In this document: one piece after another, positions 8,592 to 16,983 of the stretch | How the letters are laid out: each line of letters opens with the position of its first letter | How positions within the stretch are numbered: position 1 is the stretch's first letter | Source of the DNA: Nanosynbacter sp963540705 | GTDB taxonomy: Bacteria; Patescibacteriota; Saccharimonadia; Saccharimonadales; Saccharimonadaceae | DNA length: 48,615 bases | NCBI GenBank assembly: GCA_963540705.1 | Contig: CAUTQX010000002.1 | Coordinates: 1-48,615, forward strand | Reading direction: 5' to 3' | Program-made: the position numbers and the translations under genes | Notes under the pieces: generated by a model | What the model was told of the DNA's origin: nothing | Databases searched by the model: none | The model's input: the letters and a program-made list of their open reading frames with translations, nothing else

Positions 8592-9629
8592 GTGAATTGT
8601 CAAATTATTATGCGCGCAAAAGTTTTATTTTTTGGAAAAATTATTGGATTAGCCGTGTTGGTTGCGATTGCGACTCCGATGATTTCGTTTGCTGATGGAA
8701 AGGCTTCTGGCGAGCATTTGGTCCGTATTTATGATCGCGGCGAAGAAAAGACTATTATCACAAGCGCATTGACTGTTCGACAGGCCTTGCGTGCGGCTAA
8801 GATTACGATTGACGAAAAGATTGACGCGGTTGAACCGAATATTGATATGGAATTGACCGGCGCAAAATATCAGGTCAATATTTTCCGTGCTCGTCCGATA
8901 ACAATCGTTGACGGCAACAAACGCCTGAAAATAACTACCGCCGAGCAGACACCAGCTTTGATTGCGAAGGCTGCTGGGTTGACTTTATATCGCGAAGATA
9001 AGACGCATTTTACGAATTCTGAGGATCTTTTGGTGAACGGCGTGGGTCTGGTGATGAAGATTGAGCGATCAAAACAACGAACGATAACCGAAGAAGTTGA
9101 TATTAATTTTGATATTGAGCAGATTAAGGACGATTCTCAGCCGATTGGATTTAAGAGTGTTAAGCAGCTCGGGGAAAAAGGTGTGCGGAAGGTGACCTAT
9201 CGGGTTGAGGTAGAGAATGAGCGCGAGATTAGTCGTAAGGAAGTTGCTAGCGAAATCACAAAGCAACCAAAGAAACAGATTGAAATAATTGGCACGAAGC
9301 CTAAAAATCCATTGACGAAAAGTAAGGGCGCGCAAATATTTACAGATTCTAAAGGTGTGGCGCATCGCGAGACTTATTATGATTTGCCGATGAATATTGT
9401 GATAAAATCCTGCGGTAGCGGCGGTACTTATACGGTGCGGGCAGACGGCGCGAAGGTTGATAAGGATGGTTATATTTTGGTGGCGGCTAATTATGGTAAT
9501 TATCCACGATGTTCGGTGGTTGAGACCAGCATGGGTCCGGGCAAGGTTTACGATACCGGTGGATTTGCAGCCAAGCATCCGCACGGATTCGACTTGGCTA
9601 CCGACTGGACGAATGGAGATGGGCGCTAA
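8592..9629 (+). CDS. Secreted G5/DUF348 protein with 3D-like C-terminal domain (tandem paralogue)
   Basis: 345 residues. Signal/membrane segment at about residues 10-34, then two DUF348 repeats, a G5 domain (about 155-235) and a different C-terminal module (about 255-345). That module has the YDTGGF ... GFDLATD pattern of the 3D (three-aspartate) wall-hydrolase domain found in YabE/YocH-type proteins. Compared with the upstream gene it lacks one DUF348 repeat and the Rpf domain. GTG at 8592 and ATG at 8610 are both possible starts; no clear SD supports either. Its TAA overlaps the ksgA ATG by one base, so the two are co-transcribed. The 3D assignment is from the Asp pattern and is less certain than the G5 part. 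Confidence 0.8.
   Translation: MNCQIIMRAKVLFFGKIIGLAVLVAIATPMISFADGKASGEHLVRIYDRGEEKTIITSALTVRQALRAAKITIDEKIDAVEPNIDMELTGAKYQVNIFRARPITIVDGNKRLKITTAEQTPALIAKAAGLTLYREDKTHFTNSEDLLVNGVGLVMKIERSKQRTITEEVDINFDIEQIKDDSQPIGFKSVKQLGEKGVRKVTYRVEVENEREISRKEVASEITKQPKKQIEIIGTKPKNPLTKSKGAQIFTDSKGVAHRETYYDLPMNIVIKSCGSGGTYTVRADGAKVDKDGYILVAANYGNYPRCSVVETSMGPGKVYDTGGFAAKHPHGFDLATDWTNGDGR
8877..8977 (+). repeat. 101-nt block shared with the tandem paralogue (copy 2)
   Basis: Second copy of the block at 7690-7790. All nine differences are at third codon positions and leave the protein unchanged. Confidence 0.85.
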
Positions 9630-10417
9630 TGGTTTCTTCTCATGGACCAAAAAAATCGCTTGGACAGCACTGGCTGAAGGATCCAGAGGTTTTAGCGGAT
9701 ATTGCTGAAGCGGCCGAATTGACGGGTGATGATGTCGTATTGGAGATCGGCCCGGGGCTAGGCACCTTGACTAGTCGTTTATTGGCTCGGGCTAATTCGG
9801 TGACCGCTGTGGAATTTGACGCAGATTTGGCGCGAAAATTACCAGGGCAATTTCCGGGTAAGAAATTAAATGTCGTGAATCAAGATATATTGCAATTTGA
9901 CCTGAATCAATTGCCAAAAAATTACAAAGTCGTAGCTAATGTCCCATATTACATTACCAGCAAAATTGTTGAAAAATTGATGACCGCGGAAAATAAGCCG
10001 AGCATTGCGGCGCTATTGGTGCAAAAAGAAGTCGCCGAACGAATTGCGGCAGAGGCTGGTGATATGAGCATTTTGGCTGTGAGTGTTCAGGTTTTTGCTG
10101 AGGCGGAGCTGGATATTGAAGTTCCTAGGCAGTTTTTTACGCCACCGCCAAAAGTTGACTCGCAGGTTGTGGTTTTGAGAACTCGTAATAATCCGTTGAT
10201 TGCTCCAGAGGATCAGAGGGATTTTTTCCGCATTGTTAAGGCTGGCTTTTCTGCTAAGCGAAAGAAGTTGCGTTCCAGCTTGAGCGGTGGGCTGGGTATT
10301 AATAAGGGTAGTGTTGAAGATTTGCTTAAAAACGCCAATATATCTCCCGATGCTCGTGCTGAGGATTTGGCGATTGAAGATTGGAAGAGGCTACTGAAAG
10401 AGTGGCGGGCGCGATGA
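9629..10417 (+). CDS. rsmA: 16S rRNA dimethyladenosine transferase
   Basis: Dimethylates two adjacent adenines in the 3' terminal helix of 16S rRNA (A1518/A1519 in E. coli numbering) using SAM; also known as KsgA. 262 residues. Seen: the N-terminal KKSLGQHWLKD (usually GQNFL), the SAM-binding LEIGPGLGTLT (about 39-49), the catalytic NVPYYIT motif (about 108-114) and the PPPKVDSQVV segment. ATG 9629 overlaps the upstream stop in TAATG, and its own TGA overlaps the next ATG in ATGA, both signs of translational coupling. Confidence 0.95.
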   Translation: MVSSHGPKKSLGQHWLKDPEVLADIAEAAELTGDDVVLEIGPGLGTLTSRLLARANSVTAVEFDADLARKLPGQFPGKKLNVVNQDILQFDLNQLPKNYKVVANVPYYITSKIVEKLMTAENKPSIAALLVQKEVAERIAAEAGDMSILAVSVQVFAEAELDIEVPRQFFTPPPKVDSQVVVLRTRNNPLIAPEDQRDFFRIVKAGFSAKRKKLRSSLSGGLGINKGSVEDLLKNANISPDARAEDLAIEDWKRLLKEWRAR

Positions 10418-11172
10418 TTGTGGCAGATCAGCCGACGTGTTTTCCATCTGATCTATTGGTTGCAGTCTCGTCGAAAGATGACGGCACTATGCTCAATCGT
10501 ATTCGCGGTCGCCACGTAGCTGAGGTGCTGGAAAATCGGCGGCGGTTTTGTGATCAAACTGGTGTTAAGTATGACGACGTTGTCTATCACGTGATTTCAT
10601 ACGACCAAGGACAAACGTTTGATAATATCGCCGAAGTTACTGAAGCTGACACGACCCGACATAACAACGAGGGGATTTTTGCTGATGCGCTATATACCGA
10701 AGCGGCTGGCATCGGTTTATTTTTACCAGTGGCGGACTGTATTGCCACCGTTATATATGATCCAAAGCGTCGGGCGCTGATGCTGGCGCATTTGGGTCGG
10801 CATTCGACAGTTGCGCAGTTGATGTCTCAGGCCGTTCAGTGTTTCGTCGAGCGCGGTAGCCAGGAAAAAGATTTACAAATTTGGATGTCACCAAGTATTA
10901 CGCAGAAAAACTATCGTATGGATTATTTTAATTATGCGGATGATGATGACTGGCAAAATTTCTGTCATAAAAAGGCTGATGGATTCTATCTTGATATGCA
11001 GGGATTTAATCGTTCGCTGGCTGTCCAAGCGGACGTTCCTGCTGATAATATTTTCATTTCGCCAATTGATACTGCAGATAATCCAAATTATTTTTCACAC
11101 TCGTCAGGTGATGTTGGTGGTAGATTTGCTGTAGTTGCATGTATGAAAAGCGACTCAGATGTTTTAAACTGA
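10414..11172 (+). CDS. pgeF: PgeF/YfiH family polyphenol oxidase-like protein (DUF152)
   Basis: 252 residues. The YfiH/PgeF family (multicopper polyphenol oxidase superfamily) clears the wrong peptidoglycan precursor UDP-MurNAc-L-Ser or acts as a purine nucleoside phosphorylase. Seen: the metal-site residues as VYHVIS (His), LPVADC (Cys) and LMLAHLGRHS (His, in place of the common HAGWRG), then SPSITQKNY. Start: ATG 10414 overlaps the ksgA TGA in ATGA; a longer frame from 10381 is less likely. The CDS end lies inside the terminator stem. The substrate in this organism is not visible. Confidence 0.85.
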   Translation: MIVADQPTCFPSDLLVAVSSKDDGTMLNRIRGRHVAEVLENRRRFCDQTGVKYDDVVYHVISYDQGQTFDNIAEVTEADTTRHNNEGIFADALYTEAAGIGLFLPVADCIATVIYDPKRRALMLAHLGRHSTVAQLMSQAVQCFVERGSQEKDLQIWMSPSITQKNYRMDYFNYADDDDWQNFCHKKADGFYLDMQGFNRSLAVQADVPADNIFISPIDTADNPNYFSHSSGDVGGRFAVVACMKSDSDVLN

Positions 11173-11181
11173 GTCGCTTTT
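11146..11181. terminator. Bidirectional intrinsic terminator
   Basis: A perfect 13-bp stem (arms 11146-11158 and 11169-11181) with a 10-nt loop; it begins with A residues and ends with T residues, so it can work in both directions. The stop codon of the PgeF gene (11170-11172) lies in the right arm. It separates two converging genes. Confidence 0.9.
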
Positions 11182-11196
11182 GTGATTAAAGGTTGA

Positions 11197-12621
11197 TTAA
11201 TCAGTCAGATTTTCGTGCTTTAAATCCTTAACGGCGTTGGTAGCTTCTTCTTTAGTGAACCCCCATCCGTCGACAAGAGATTTTATTAAATCATTTCTGC
11301 TGTATTTTATATTTTTTAGAGTATCTATAGCACGCAGCTTTGCTCGCTCGGTGTAATTAATATTATATTCTTCTAATACTTCTCGGATGATGTGTGATTC
11401 TGAATCCTTCATCTCTTGATCACGAGCTATTGTGATTATTAGGGATTTTTTTGAAAGCATACCGTTATAGTAATTGCCTGTGGCGTAATTTTTTTCAATA
11501 AGATTACGTAGGTTGATCTTGAAGTCATAATTCAGACGCTGTAAACCTTCTTCTGCCTCTTCCTTAGTAAATTTATGGGTCTCTTGCAAGTGTCTTAGGA
11601 TGAAATTTCTTGAGATGGTGGGTTTCTGTCCTGATAGTATATCACTGGCTTTTAGTTGGGCGTTATGTGCAAAGTCAATCTTTACTACATTAAGTGCATT
11701 TTTGATCTCTTCTTTAGTGAATCCTTGCAGAGTGAGGAGATTTTCATAGTTTACTTTTGATGTATGGTTGTAGGAGTCTAGAGTTTTTAGGGCCTTTATA
11801 GCCTGCATCTGGAACATTCCAGCAACGTCGATTTCATGGTTTAGCTCATCAAGCGCTTTTTCAACCTCTTCCTTTGAGAATCTAAAATCACCCTTGGGTC
11901 CTGTATTGGTAAATCTTTCCATTAATTGACTTCTGGAAACCCATGCGTGAGGGTCTTTATTGCTATCGGCTGATGGCATGAAAAATTTTATTGCTCTTTT
12001 TGCGTTATTGATGGGATTGTAATTTGGATATATTATCTCTAGTAATTGGAGTGCTGCAGTGTAGTCTAGTTTGTAGTAGGTTGAAATGTAGTGTGCAGCT
12101 CCAAACTTAGAGTATATGGCATTATCTAGGTTTTGATATTTAGCTTTCTCTGCTAATTCTCTTGAAAACCTCTTGTCCCATTTTCCGTCGCTTCCAACTA
12201 CATAGTTATCTGGTGTGACGGTATTCTTTAACATATCGCCATCTTTACCGACGTAGTAGTCGCCAACCCATTGATTGGATAGCATGTGACCCTTAGTGTC
12301 AAAGTAGTACCATTTGTCACCAATCATTTTCCAGGTGTTTTCGGTCATATGTCCGCTAGTGTTGAAATAGTACCAATGTCCGTTTATATATTCCCATTTA
12401 CTGTGAATGATATATCCGTGTCCGTCAAAGTAGTACCATTTGCCGTCTATCTGTTGCCAATCATTCTTTGGATAACTTCCATTGGAATTTTTATACCACC
12501 ATCCAACTGAATCCCTCTGCCAACTTCCTCCGTTAGCGCTTGCTGTTGCTGGTGTATAGACGCCGATTATAGCAACGCTAATAGCTGCGGCTACGGTTAA
12601 GTTTTTTATGAGTTTGTTCAT
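11197..12621 (-). CDS. Secreted protein with choline-binding-type repeats and Ltp-like helical repeats
   Basis: 474 residues. Signal peptide at about 1-29 (ends near ATASANG). Residues about 34-140 hold at least four aromatic cell-wall-binding repeats of the KWYYFD.GH type, as in choline-binding and glucan-binding proteins. The remainder (about 155-474) is charged and helical, with four recurring F(S/T)KEE...A...L units about 60-90 residues apart. These resemble the Ltp (host cell surface-exposed lipoprotein, PF07553) repeat. ATG 12621 has a perfect SD (AGGAGGGG at 12626-12633) and a minus-strand TGATATAAT box. The repeats bind teichoic-acid choline or glucan in Firmicutes, so the protein probably sits on a cell wall, its own or a host's. 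The Ltp link is inferred from the pattern. Confidence 0.8.
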   Translation of the reverse strand: MNKLIKNLTVAAAISVAIIGVYTPATASANGGSWQRDSVGWWYKNSNGSYPKNDWQQIDGKWYYFDGHGYIIHSKWEYINGHWYYFNTSGHMTENTWKMIGDKWYYFDTKGHMLSNQWVGDYYVGKDGDMLKNTVTPDNYVVGSDGKWDKRFSRELAEKAKYQNLDNAIYSKFGAAHYISTYYKLDYTAALQLLEIIYPNYNPINNAKRAIKFFMPSADSNKDPHAWVSRSQLMERFTNTGPKGDFRFSKEEVEKALDELNHEIDVAGMFQMQAIKALKTLDSYNHTSKVNYENLLTLQGFTKEEIKNALNVVKIDFAHNAQLKASDILSGQKPTISRNFILRHLQETHKFTKEEAEEGLQRLNYDFKINLRNLIEKNYATGNYYNGMLSKKSLIITIARDQEMKDSESHIIREVLEEYNINYTERAKLRAIDTLKNIKYSRNDLIKSLVDGWGFTKEEATNAVKDLKHENLTD

Positions 12622-12650
12622 AACTCCCCTCCTAATAAATTGTGATTATA

Positions 12651-12659
12651 ATTATATCA
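12651..12659 (-). promoter_or_regulatory. Extended -10 promoter of the choline-binding-type gene
   Basis: On the minus strand TGATATAAT occupies 12659-12651. The leader is about 22 nt and includes the SD AGGAGGGG (12633-12626). Unlike most promoters in the window, this gene has a conventional SD leader. Confidence 0.6.
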
Positions 12660-12702
12660 CATCAATTAGCATCCTTCGTCATTAGTCATGATCTGATGAA
12701 TT

Positions 12703-12711
12703 TGCTATAAT
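12703..12711 (+). promoter_or_regulatory. Extended -10 promoter of metG (leaderless)
   Basis: TGCTATAAT at 12703-12711. The last T is exactly 7 nt before the ATG at 12718, and no SD is present. Confidence 0.7.
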
Positions 12712-12717
12712 TTATTT

Positions 12718-14229
12718 ATGACTAAGAAACACGCTTACATAACCACTGCCATTCCTTACGTAAACGGCTTGCCGCACATTGGGCATGCTATGGATTATAT
12801 GTTGGCAGACGTGTGGGCGCGTTATTCCAGGCAGAACGGGCGTGAAGTTCGTTTTCAAGCTGGCGTGGATGAGCATGGCAATAAAATTGCCGCCAAAGCT
12901 GCCAGCCAAAATCAAACTCCTCAAGAATACGTCGATCAAACGCACGTTAATTTTAAAAATATGATTAATGAGCTGAATATTTCAGTGACGGATTTTATTC
13001 GAACGACTGACACACATCACGTTGCTGCAGTTCAGTATATCTGGCGAAAGCTTGTTGAGGCTGGCTATATTTACAAAGGTTCATATGAAGGTTGGTATTG
13101 TCAGGGGTGCGAAGCTTTCGTTACGGATAAAGAAGCTGCCGATAATAATGGGGTTTGTCCAGATCATCAGACGCCGTATCAGCGTTTGAGTGAAGAAAAT
13201 TACTATTTTAAAACTAGTGCTTTTTCGGACAATATTCGTCAGGCAATTGAATCGAACAAAATGAAAATTGTTCCTGAATTCCGTAAAAAAGAGTTTTTAG
13301 AACTGATGAAAGACGGCTTGAAAGACGTGTCAGTTTCTCGCCCGCGCAAAAATCTTAGCTGGGGTGTGCCGGTTCCTGGTGATGATAATCAAGTCATGTA
13401 CGTTTGGCTAGACGCTCTGAGTAATTACATTACGGTTATCGGTTATCCTGATCATTCAGAAGAGTGGCAATCTTTTTGGCCGGCTGATGTACAAGTCATC
13501 GGCAAGGATATTCTTCGTTTTCACGCTGGTATTTGGCCGGCAATGCTCATGGCGTTAGATTTGCCGCTTCCGAAAGTATTGCTTGTTCATGGATTTATTA
13601 ATTCTGGCGGAATGAAAATGGCAAAGAGTCTCGGAAATGGCGTTGGTCCATCTGATATTATTCCAGATTACGGCGCTGAGGCGTTTCGATATTATTTCTT
13701 GCGCCATGTGCCAACTCAAGACGATGGTGATTTTACTTGGGAAAAGTTTGAAGCTGCGTATAATGGTGAGCTTGGCAATGATTTGGGCAATTTGGTTCAG
13801 CGAGTCGCTAAAATGGTACAAAGTTATCAAGCGGGCGTTATTGGCGACGCTCCACAGGCAGAACACGACATGGGGCCGTATCGTCAGGCGATGGAGAGCT
13901 ACATGTTCGATCAAGCAATGGACGAAATTTGGCTAATTGTTCGTTCTTTGAATCAATATATCGAGCGAGTTCAGCCTTGGCAAGTTGCTAAAAATCGTGA
14001 TAAAGATCCAGAGGCAGAGTCACATTTGAGCGAGATCTTGGCGCACGCTTGTGGCACATTATTGCAAGTGTCTGACATGCTTCGTCCATTTATGCCGCAA
14101 ACTGCCGAGAAAATTCATAATATGTTTGCTAGCGGCGTCGTGCCGTCAGAATTGACGCCTTTATTCCCGCGCAAATATATTCACACGCCAGATCCACGCG
14201 CTCCGAAAACAGAACCTCAGGTTAAATAG
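12718..14229 (+). CDS. metG: Methionyl-tRNA synthetase
   Basis: Charges tRNA-Met with methionine. 503 residues. Class I signatures: GLPHIGHAMDYMLADVWARY (HIGH box, near residue 20) and KMAKSLGN (KMSKS box, near residue 300). A zinc-knuckle-like set is visible as WYCQGC and VCPDHQ. The C-terminal anticodon-binding helical domain is present. The EMAPII-type tRNA-binding/dimerisation domain found in many MetRS is absent, so this is the short form. tatD starts two bases after the stop. Confidence 0.97.
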   Translation: MTKKHAYITTAIPYVNGLPHIGHAMDYMLADVWARYSRQNGREVRFQAGVDEHGNKIAAKAASQNQTPQEYVDQTHVNFKNMINELNISVTDFIRTTDTHHVAAVQYIWRKLVEAGYIYKGSYEGWYCQGCEAFVTDKEAADNNGVCPDHQTPYQRLSEENYYFKTSAFSDNIRQAIESNKMKIVPEFRKKEFLELMKDGLKDVSVSRPRKNLSWGVPVPGDDNQVMYVWLDALSNYITVIGYPDHSEEWQSFWPADVQVIGKDILRFHAGIWPAMLMALDLPLPKVLLVHGFINSGGMKMAKSLGNGVGPSDIIPDYGAEAFRYYFLRHVPTQDDGDFTWEKFEAAYNGELGNDLGNLVQRVAKMVQSYQAGVIGDAPQAEHDMGPYRQAMESYMFDQAMDEIWLIVRSLNQYIERVQPWQVAKNRDKDPEAESHLSEILAHACGTLLQVSDMLRPFMPQTAEKIHNMFASGVVPSELTPLFPRKYIHTPDPRAPKTEPQVK

Positions 14230-14231
14230 TC

Positions 14232-15050
14232 ATGATTGAAGCTAGTAAGAAAAGTGCGACTGAGGGTTTACGTCTGATAGATTCACATTGTCATTTGCAC
14301 GATACGGAATTTTTTACGGACAATCGCGAGCAATTTTACAAAGAAACGGTCGAGGCGAATATTGGCATGATTTGCGTCGGTACTGACCAGCGAAGTAGCC
14401 GCCAAGCTGTGGAATTTGCTGCGGATCATGAATTTACTTGGGTGGCAATTGGCGTTCATCCGCACGATACGAAAGATGGCTGGGGAGATATCAAAACTTT
14501 GCTGGAGAATAAGACGGAAAATTCTCCGATTGTGGCAATTGGTGAGATTGGGCTCGATTATTATTACAATAACAGTCCGCGGGAAACGCAAATTGAGGGC
14601 TTGGAGGCGCAACTTCAAATGGCGGTTGATTATAATTTGCCAGTAAGTTTTCATGTTCGTGATGGCGCCGCAGGTCAGCCGTCAGTTTGGGATGATTTTT
14701 GGCCAATTTTTGACAATTTTCCTGGGATGCGCGGCGTGTTGCATAGTTTTACTGATACGCGTGACAATTTGGAAAAAGGTTTTTCGCGAAATTTGTACGT
14801 TGGACTTAATGGAATTAGCACATTCACTAAAGATCAATTGCAGAAAGAATTGTTCGCTTCAATTCCGCTGGAGCGATTATTGCTAGAAACTGACGCGCCG
14901 TTCTTGACACCAGCGCCGTTTCGTGGTAATATAAATAAGCCAGAATATGTGAGATTGGTGGCTGAATATTGGGCAAAGCAGAGAAATATTGATTTTGATG
15001 TTTTAAGCCAAGTCGCTCTTCGCAACACAAAAGAACTTTTTGGCATTTGA
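14232..15050 (+). CDS. tatD: TatD family metal-dependent DNase
   Basis: 272 residues. TatD enzymes are TIM-barrel 3'-5' exonucleases acting on damaged DNA and RNA. Seen: the metal-binding LIDSHCHLHD at the N-terminus, AIGVHPHD, GEIGLDYYY (metal Glu), SFHVRD, VLHSFTD and the C-terminal LLETDAPFLTPAPFRG. It directly follows metG, an arrangement common in bacteria. No SD is visible before ATG 14232, which lies 2 nt after the metG stop, so it is probably translated by re-initiation. Confidence 0.93.
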   Translation: MIEASKKSATEGLRLIDSHCHLHDTEFFTDNREQFYKETVEANIGMICVGTDQRSSRQAVEFAADHEFTWVAIGVHPHDTKDGWGDIKTLLENKTENSPIVAIGEIGLDYYYNNSPRETQIEGLEAQLQMAVDYNLPVSFHVRDGAAGQPSVWDDFWPIFDNFPGMRGVLHSFTDTRDNLEKGFSRNLYVGLNGISTFTKDQLQKELFASIPLERLLLETDAPFLTPAPFRGNINKPEYVRLVAEYWAKQRNIDFDVLSQVALRNTKELFGI

Positions 15051-15061
15051 AAGTGGAGAAA

Positions 15062-15379
15062 ATGAATAGTACGCCGGAATGTGTTACAAAAACACCTGAG
15101 ATTGAAGCTCGCGAAAAACTTGCCGCTATTTTTTCTGATGCCGAGCAGCGCGGTGACAATTCTAAAGTAAGCCCTGAATTGGGGAAGACTGCGTTTGACA
15201 TAAATAATCTTAAAGCGAATATCCCTAATAACGAGGCGGTTGATTTATGCAATCAAACACTTGATAATTATGGAAAAAGGCTTGACTACATTAACAGCAG
15301 TCCGCTTGAAACCGTGCAGGCAATTGGCAATTCACTCCAACTTTTCCGTGAAGATAAAACCAAGGAGAGCTGTAAGTGA
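15062..15379 (+). CDS. Small conserved-looking protein, unknown function
   Basis: About 105 residues, soluble, acidic, no recognised domain. ATG 15062 is preceded by GTGGAG, a plausible SD; TTG 15047 and GTG 15053 are alternative in-frame starts. Its TGA overlaps the GTG start of the next gene in GTGA, so it belongs to the metG-tatD operon. Operon position and overlaps argue that it is real. Confidence 0.6.
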   Translation: MNSTPECVTKTPEIEAREKLAAIFSDAEQRGDNSKVSPELGKTAFDINNLKANIPNNEAVDLCNQTLDNYGKRLDYINSSPLETVQAIGNSLQLFREDKTKESCK

Positions 15380-15813
15380 CTAAGTTTTTGAAAAAAGTAC
15401 GAAGTTTGGTTTTTGCTGACGATAGTGACGCAGTATCTTTGTTGAAATTTCGTAAAAAAGATCGCCCATTAAAGAAATTTACCGAGCGTGAGCTAATCCA
15501 ATTGGAAAGTGAAATTGGCGCAACAATTTTTGGCGAGAAGCCGGCGTATGTTGCGCGACGAGAATTTTTTAATTTAGATAAAGATACTTGGATTTGGTAT
15601 GAAGAAGTTGCCGACGGTAAGGGTGGTCGACAAGAATTGACTACGCGCTATGAGGTGCAACCAAAGGGAATCTTGAAGATTCAGCCGAATTATCGCTATA
15701 GTTACTTGGAGGGCGACGAGCTTCAGAATTTTGTCTTGGCAACTAAGGAATATTACGAGCGAGTTTCCCGACAATTGTATAAGAAAGATCCGCAAACCGG
15801 TCGGTCGCTTTGA
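15376..15813 (+). CDS. Conserved hypothetical protein
   Basis: 145 residues, basic at the N-terminus (MTKFLKKVRSL) and rich in charged and aromatic residues. No domain recognised. GTG 15376 overlaps the upstream TGA. The C-terminal half (YEVQPKGILKIQP, then LVLATKEYYERV-like sequence) looks like a compact alpha/beta fold. Its stop TGA is part of the extended -10 promoter of the next gene. Function unknown. Confidence 0.7.
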   Translation: MTKFLKKVRSLVFADDSDAVSLLKFRKKDRPLKKFTERELIQLESEIGATIFGEKPAYVARREFFNLDKDTWIWYEEVADGKGGRQELTTRYEVQPKGILKIQPNYRYSYLEGDELQNFVLATKEYYERVSRQLYKKDPQTGRSL

Positions 15814-15819
15814 TATAAT
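15811..15819 (+). promoter_or_regulatory. Extended -10 promoter of the cysteine desulfurase gene (leaderless, GTG)
   Basis: TGATATAAT at 15811-15819; its TG is part of the upstream gene's stop codon. The last T is exactly 7 nt before the GTG at 15826, so a GTG start would be the first codon of a leaderless mRNA. Confidence 0.7.
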
Positions 15820-15825
15820 AAAAAA

Positions 15826-16983
15826 GTGAATAAAGACTATATCTATCTTGATCATGCTGCTGCCACGCCAATGGACCCGTTGGTGGTTGAGGCGATGTTG
15901 CCATATTTTTCTGAAAAGTTTTTCAATCCGTCTAGTCCGTACGCTCCGGCAATATTTACAAAGCGTGAATATCAAGACGCGAAGGCTCGGCTGGCGCGTT
16001 GCTTGGGCGTGATGGCTGATGAGCTGATAATGACAGCTGGAGCAACTGAGTCTGTTAATTTGGCGTTCAATGCGGCAAATGGCGTAAGTTTAATTTCGGC
16101 AATTGAGCATGACTCGGTGATTAATTCCGCAAAAGCGCGTTCGGAGGTGAAGTTAATTCCGCCAATGAAAAATGGACGAATAGACCCGAACACTGTTAAA
16201 AAAATGTTAACGCCAGACGTTGGATTTGTTAGTATTGCGCTAGTGAATCATGAGCTGGGCTACATTCAACCAATTGAAGAGATTGCGGAAATTGTAAAAG
16301 CTGAGCGGCTCAGGCGTCAAGAAAATGGTGAACCTTTACCGTTGATTTTTCACACAGATGCTTCGCAGGCGGCGGCTTTAATTGATGTGAAGATTAAAAG
16401 GCTGGGTGTTGATTTATTGACATTGTCTGCGGCAAAAGTTTACGGCCCAAAGCAAGTTGGTTTACTGTGGGTGCGACCTGGCGTTACATTGAAAGCGAAT
16501 ATTTTTGGTGGCGGTCAAGAGTTGGGGTTGCGCAGCGGAACTGAAAACGTTGCTGGCGTGGTTGGCTTTGCGACTGCTTTGGAGTTGGCACAAAAACGAC
16601 GTTCTGCCGAAGTGAAGCGACTGCGAAAACTACGAGAAAATTTGGTAAAAGATTTGAGGCAGGCTTTTCCTGATATGCTGATATCGTCAGACATGAAAAA
16701 AAGTTTGGTGAGTTTTTTGAATATATCATTTTCTGGAATTGACGCTGAAAGATTGGTGTTTTTGTTAGAATCTAGCGGGGTTCTAGTGGCTACGGGCAGT
16801 GCTTGCGCGGCTAATTCTGGAACACGTTCTCATGTACTGGCGAGTATTGGTCTGAGTGAAGCAGAGATTGACGGAAGTCTAAGGCTTACCTTAGGCAAGT
16901 TGAACAATGATGAGAGTATAAAGCGAGCTGGCGAATTTATCATTGAGGCTGTGCGGGCGGAAATGAAGAGGACTCGTCGATGA
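15826..16983 (+). CDS. Cysteine desulfurase (NifS/IscS family)
   Basis: A PLP enzyme that takes sulfur from cysteine for tRNA thiolation or Fe-S clusters. 385 residues. Seen: YLDHAAATPMDP at the N-terminus, the ATESVN PLP motif, NHELGYIQP, HTDASQAA, the Schiff-base Lys in LSAAKVYGPKQVG, GGGQELGLRSGTEN and the mobile loop with the active Cys in ATGSACAANSGT. The short SACAA loop is of the IscS type. The operon with mnmA (through a DUF218 gene) suggests that it supplies sulfur for tRNA 2-thiouridine. Which of iscS/nifS applies cannot be said. Confidence 0.93.
   Translation: MNKDYIYLDHAAATPMDPLVVEAMLPYFSEKFFNPSSPYAPAIFTKREYQDAKARLARCLGVMADELIMTAGATESVNLAFNAANGVSLISAIEHDSVINSAKARSEVKLIPPMKNGRIDPNTVKKMLTPDVGFVSIALVNHELGYIQPIEEIAEIVKAERLRRQENGEPLPLIFHTDASQAAALIDVKIKRLGVDLLTLSAAKVYGPKQVGLLWVRPGVTLKANIFGGGQELGLRSGTENVAGVVGFATALELAQKRRSAEVKRLRKLRENLVKDLRQAFPDMLISSDMKKSLVSFLNISFSGIDAERLVFLLESSGVLVATGSACAANSGTRSHVLASIGLSEAEIDGSLRLTLGKLNNDESIKRAGEFIIEAVRAEMKRTRR

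Noticed and set aside
9069..9650. Minus-strand ORF (193 codons) opposite the second G5 gene
   Set aside because: Opposite a conserved coding frame with no supporting start signal or motifs.
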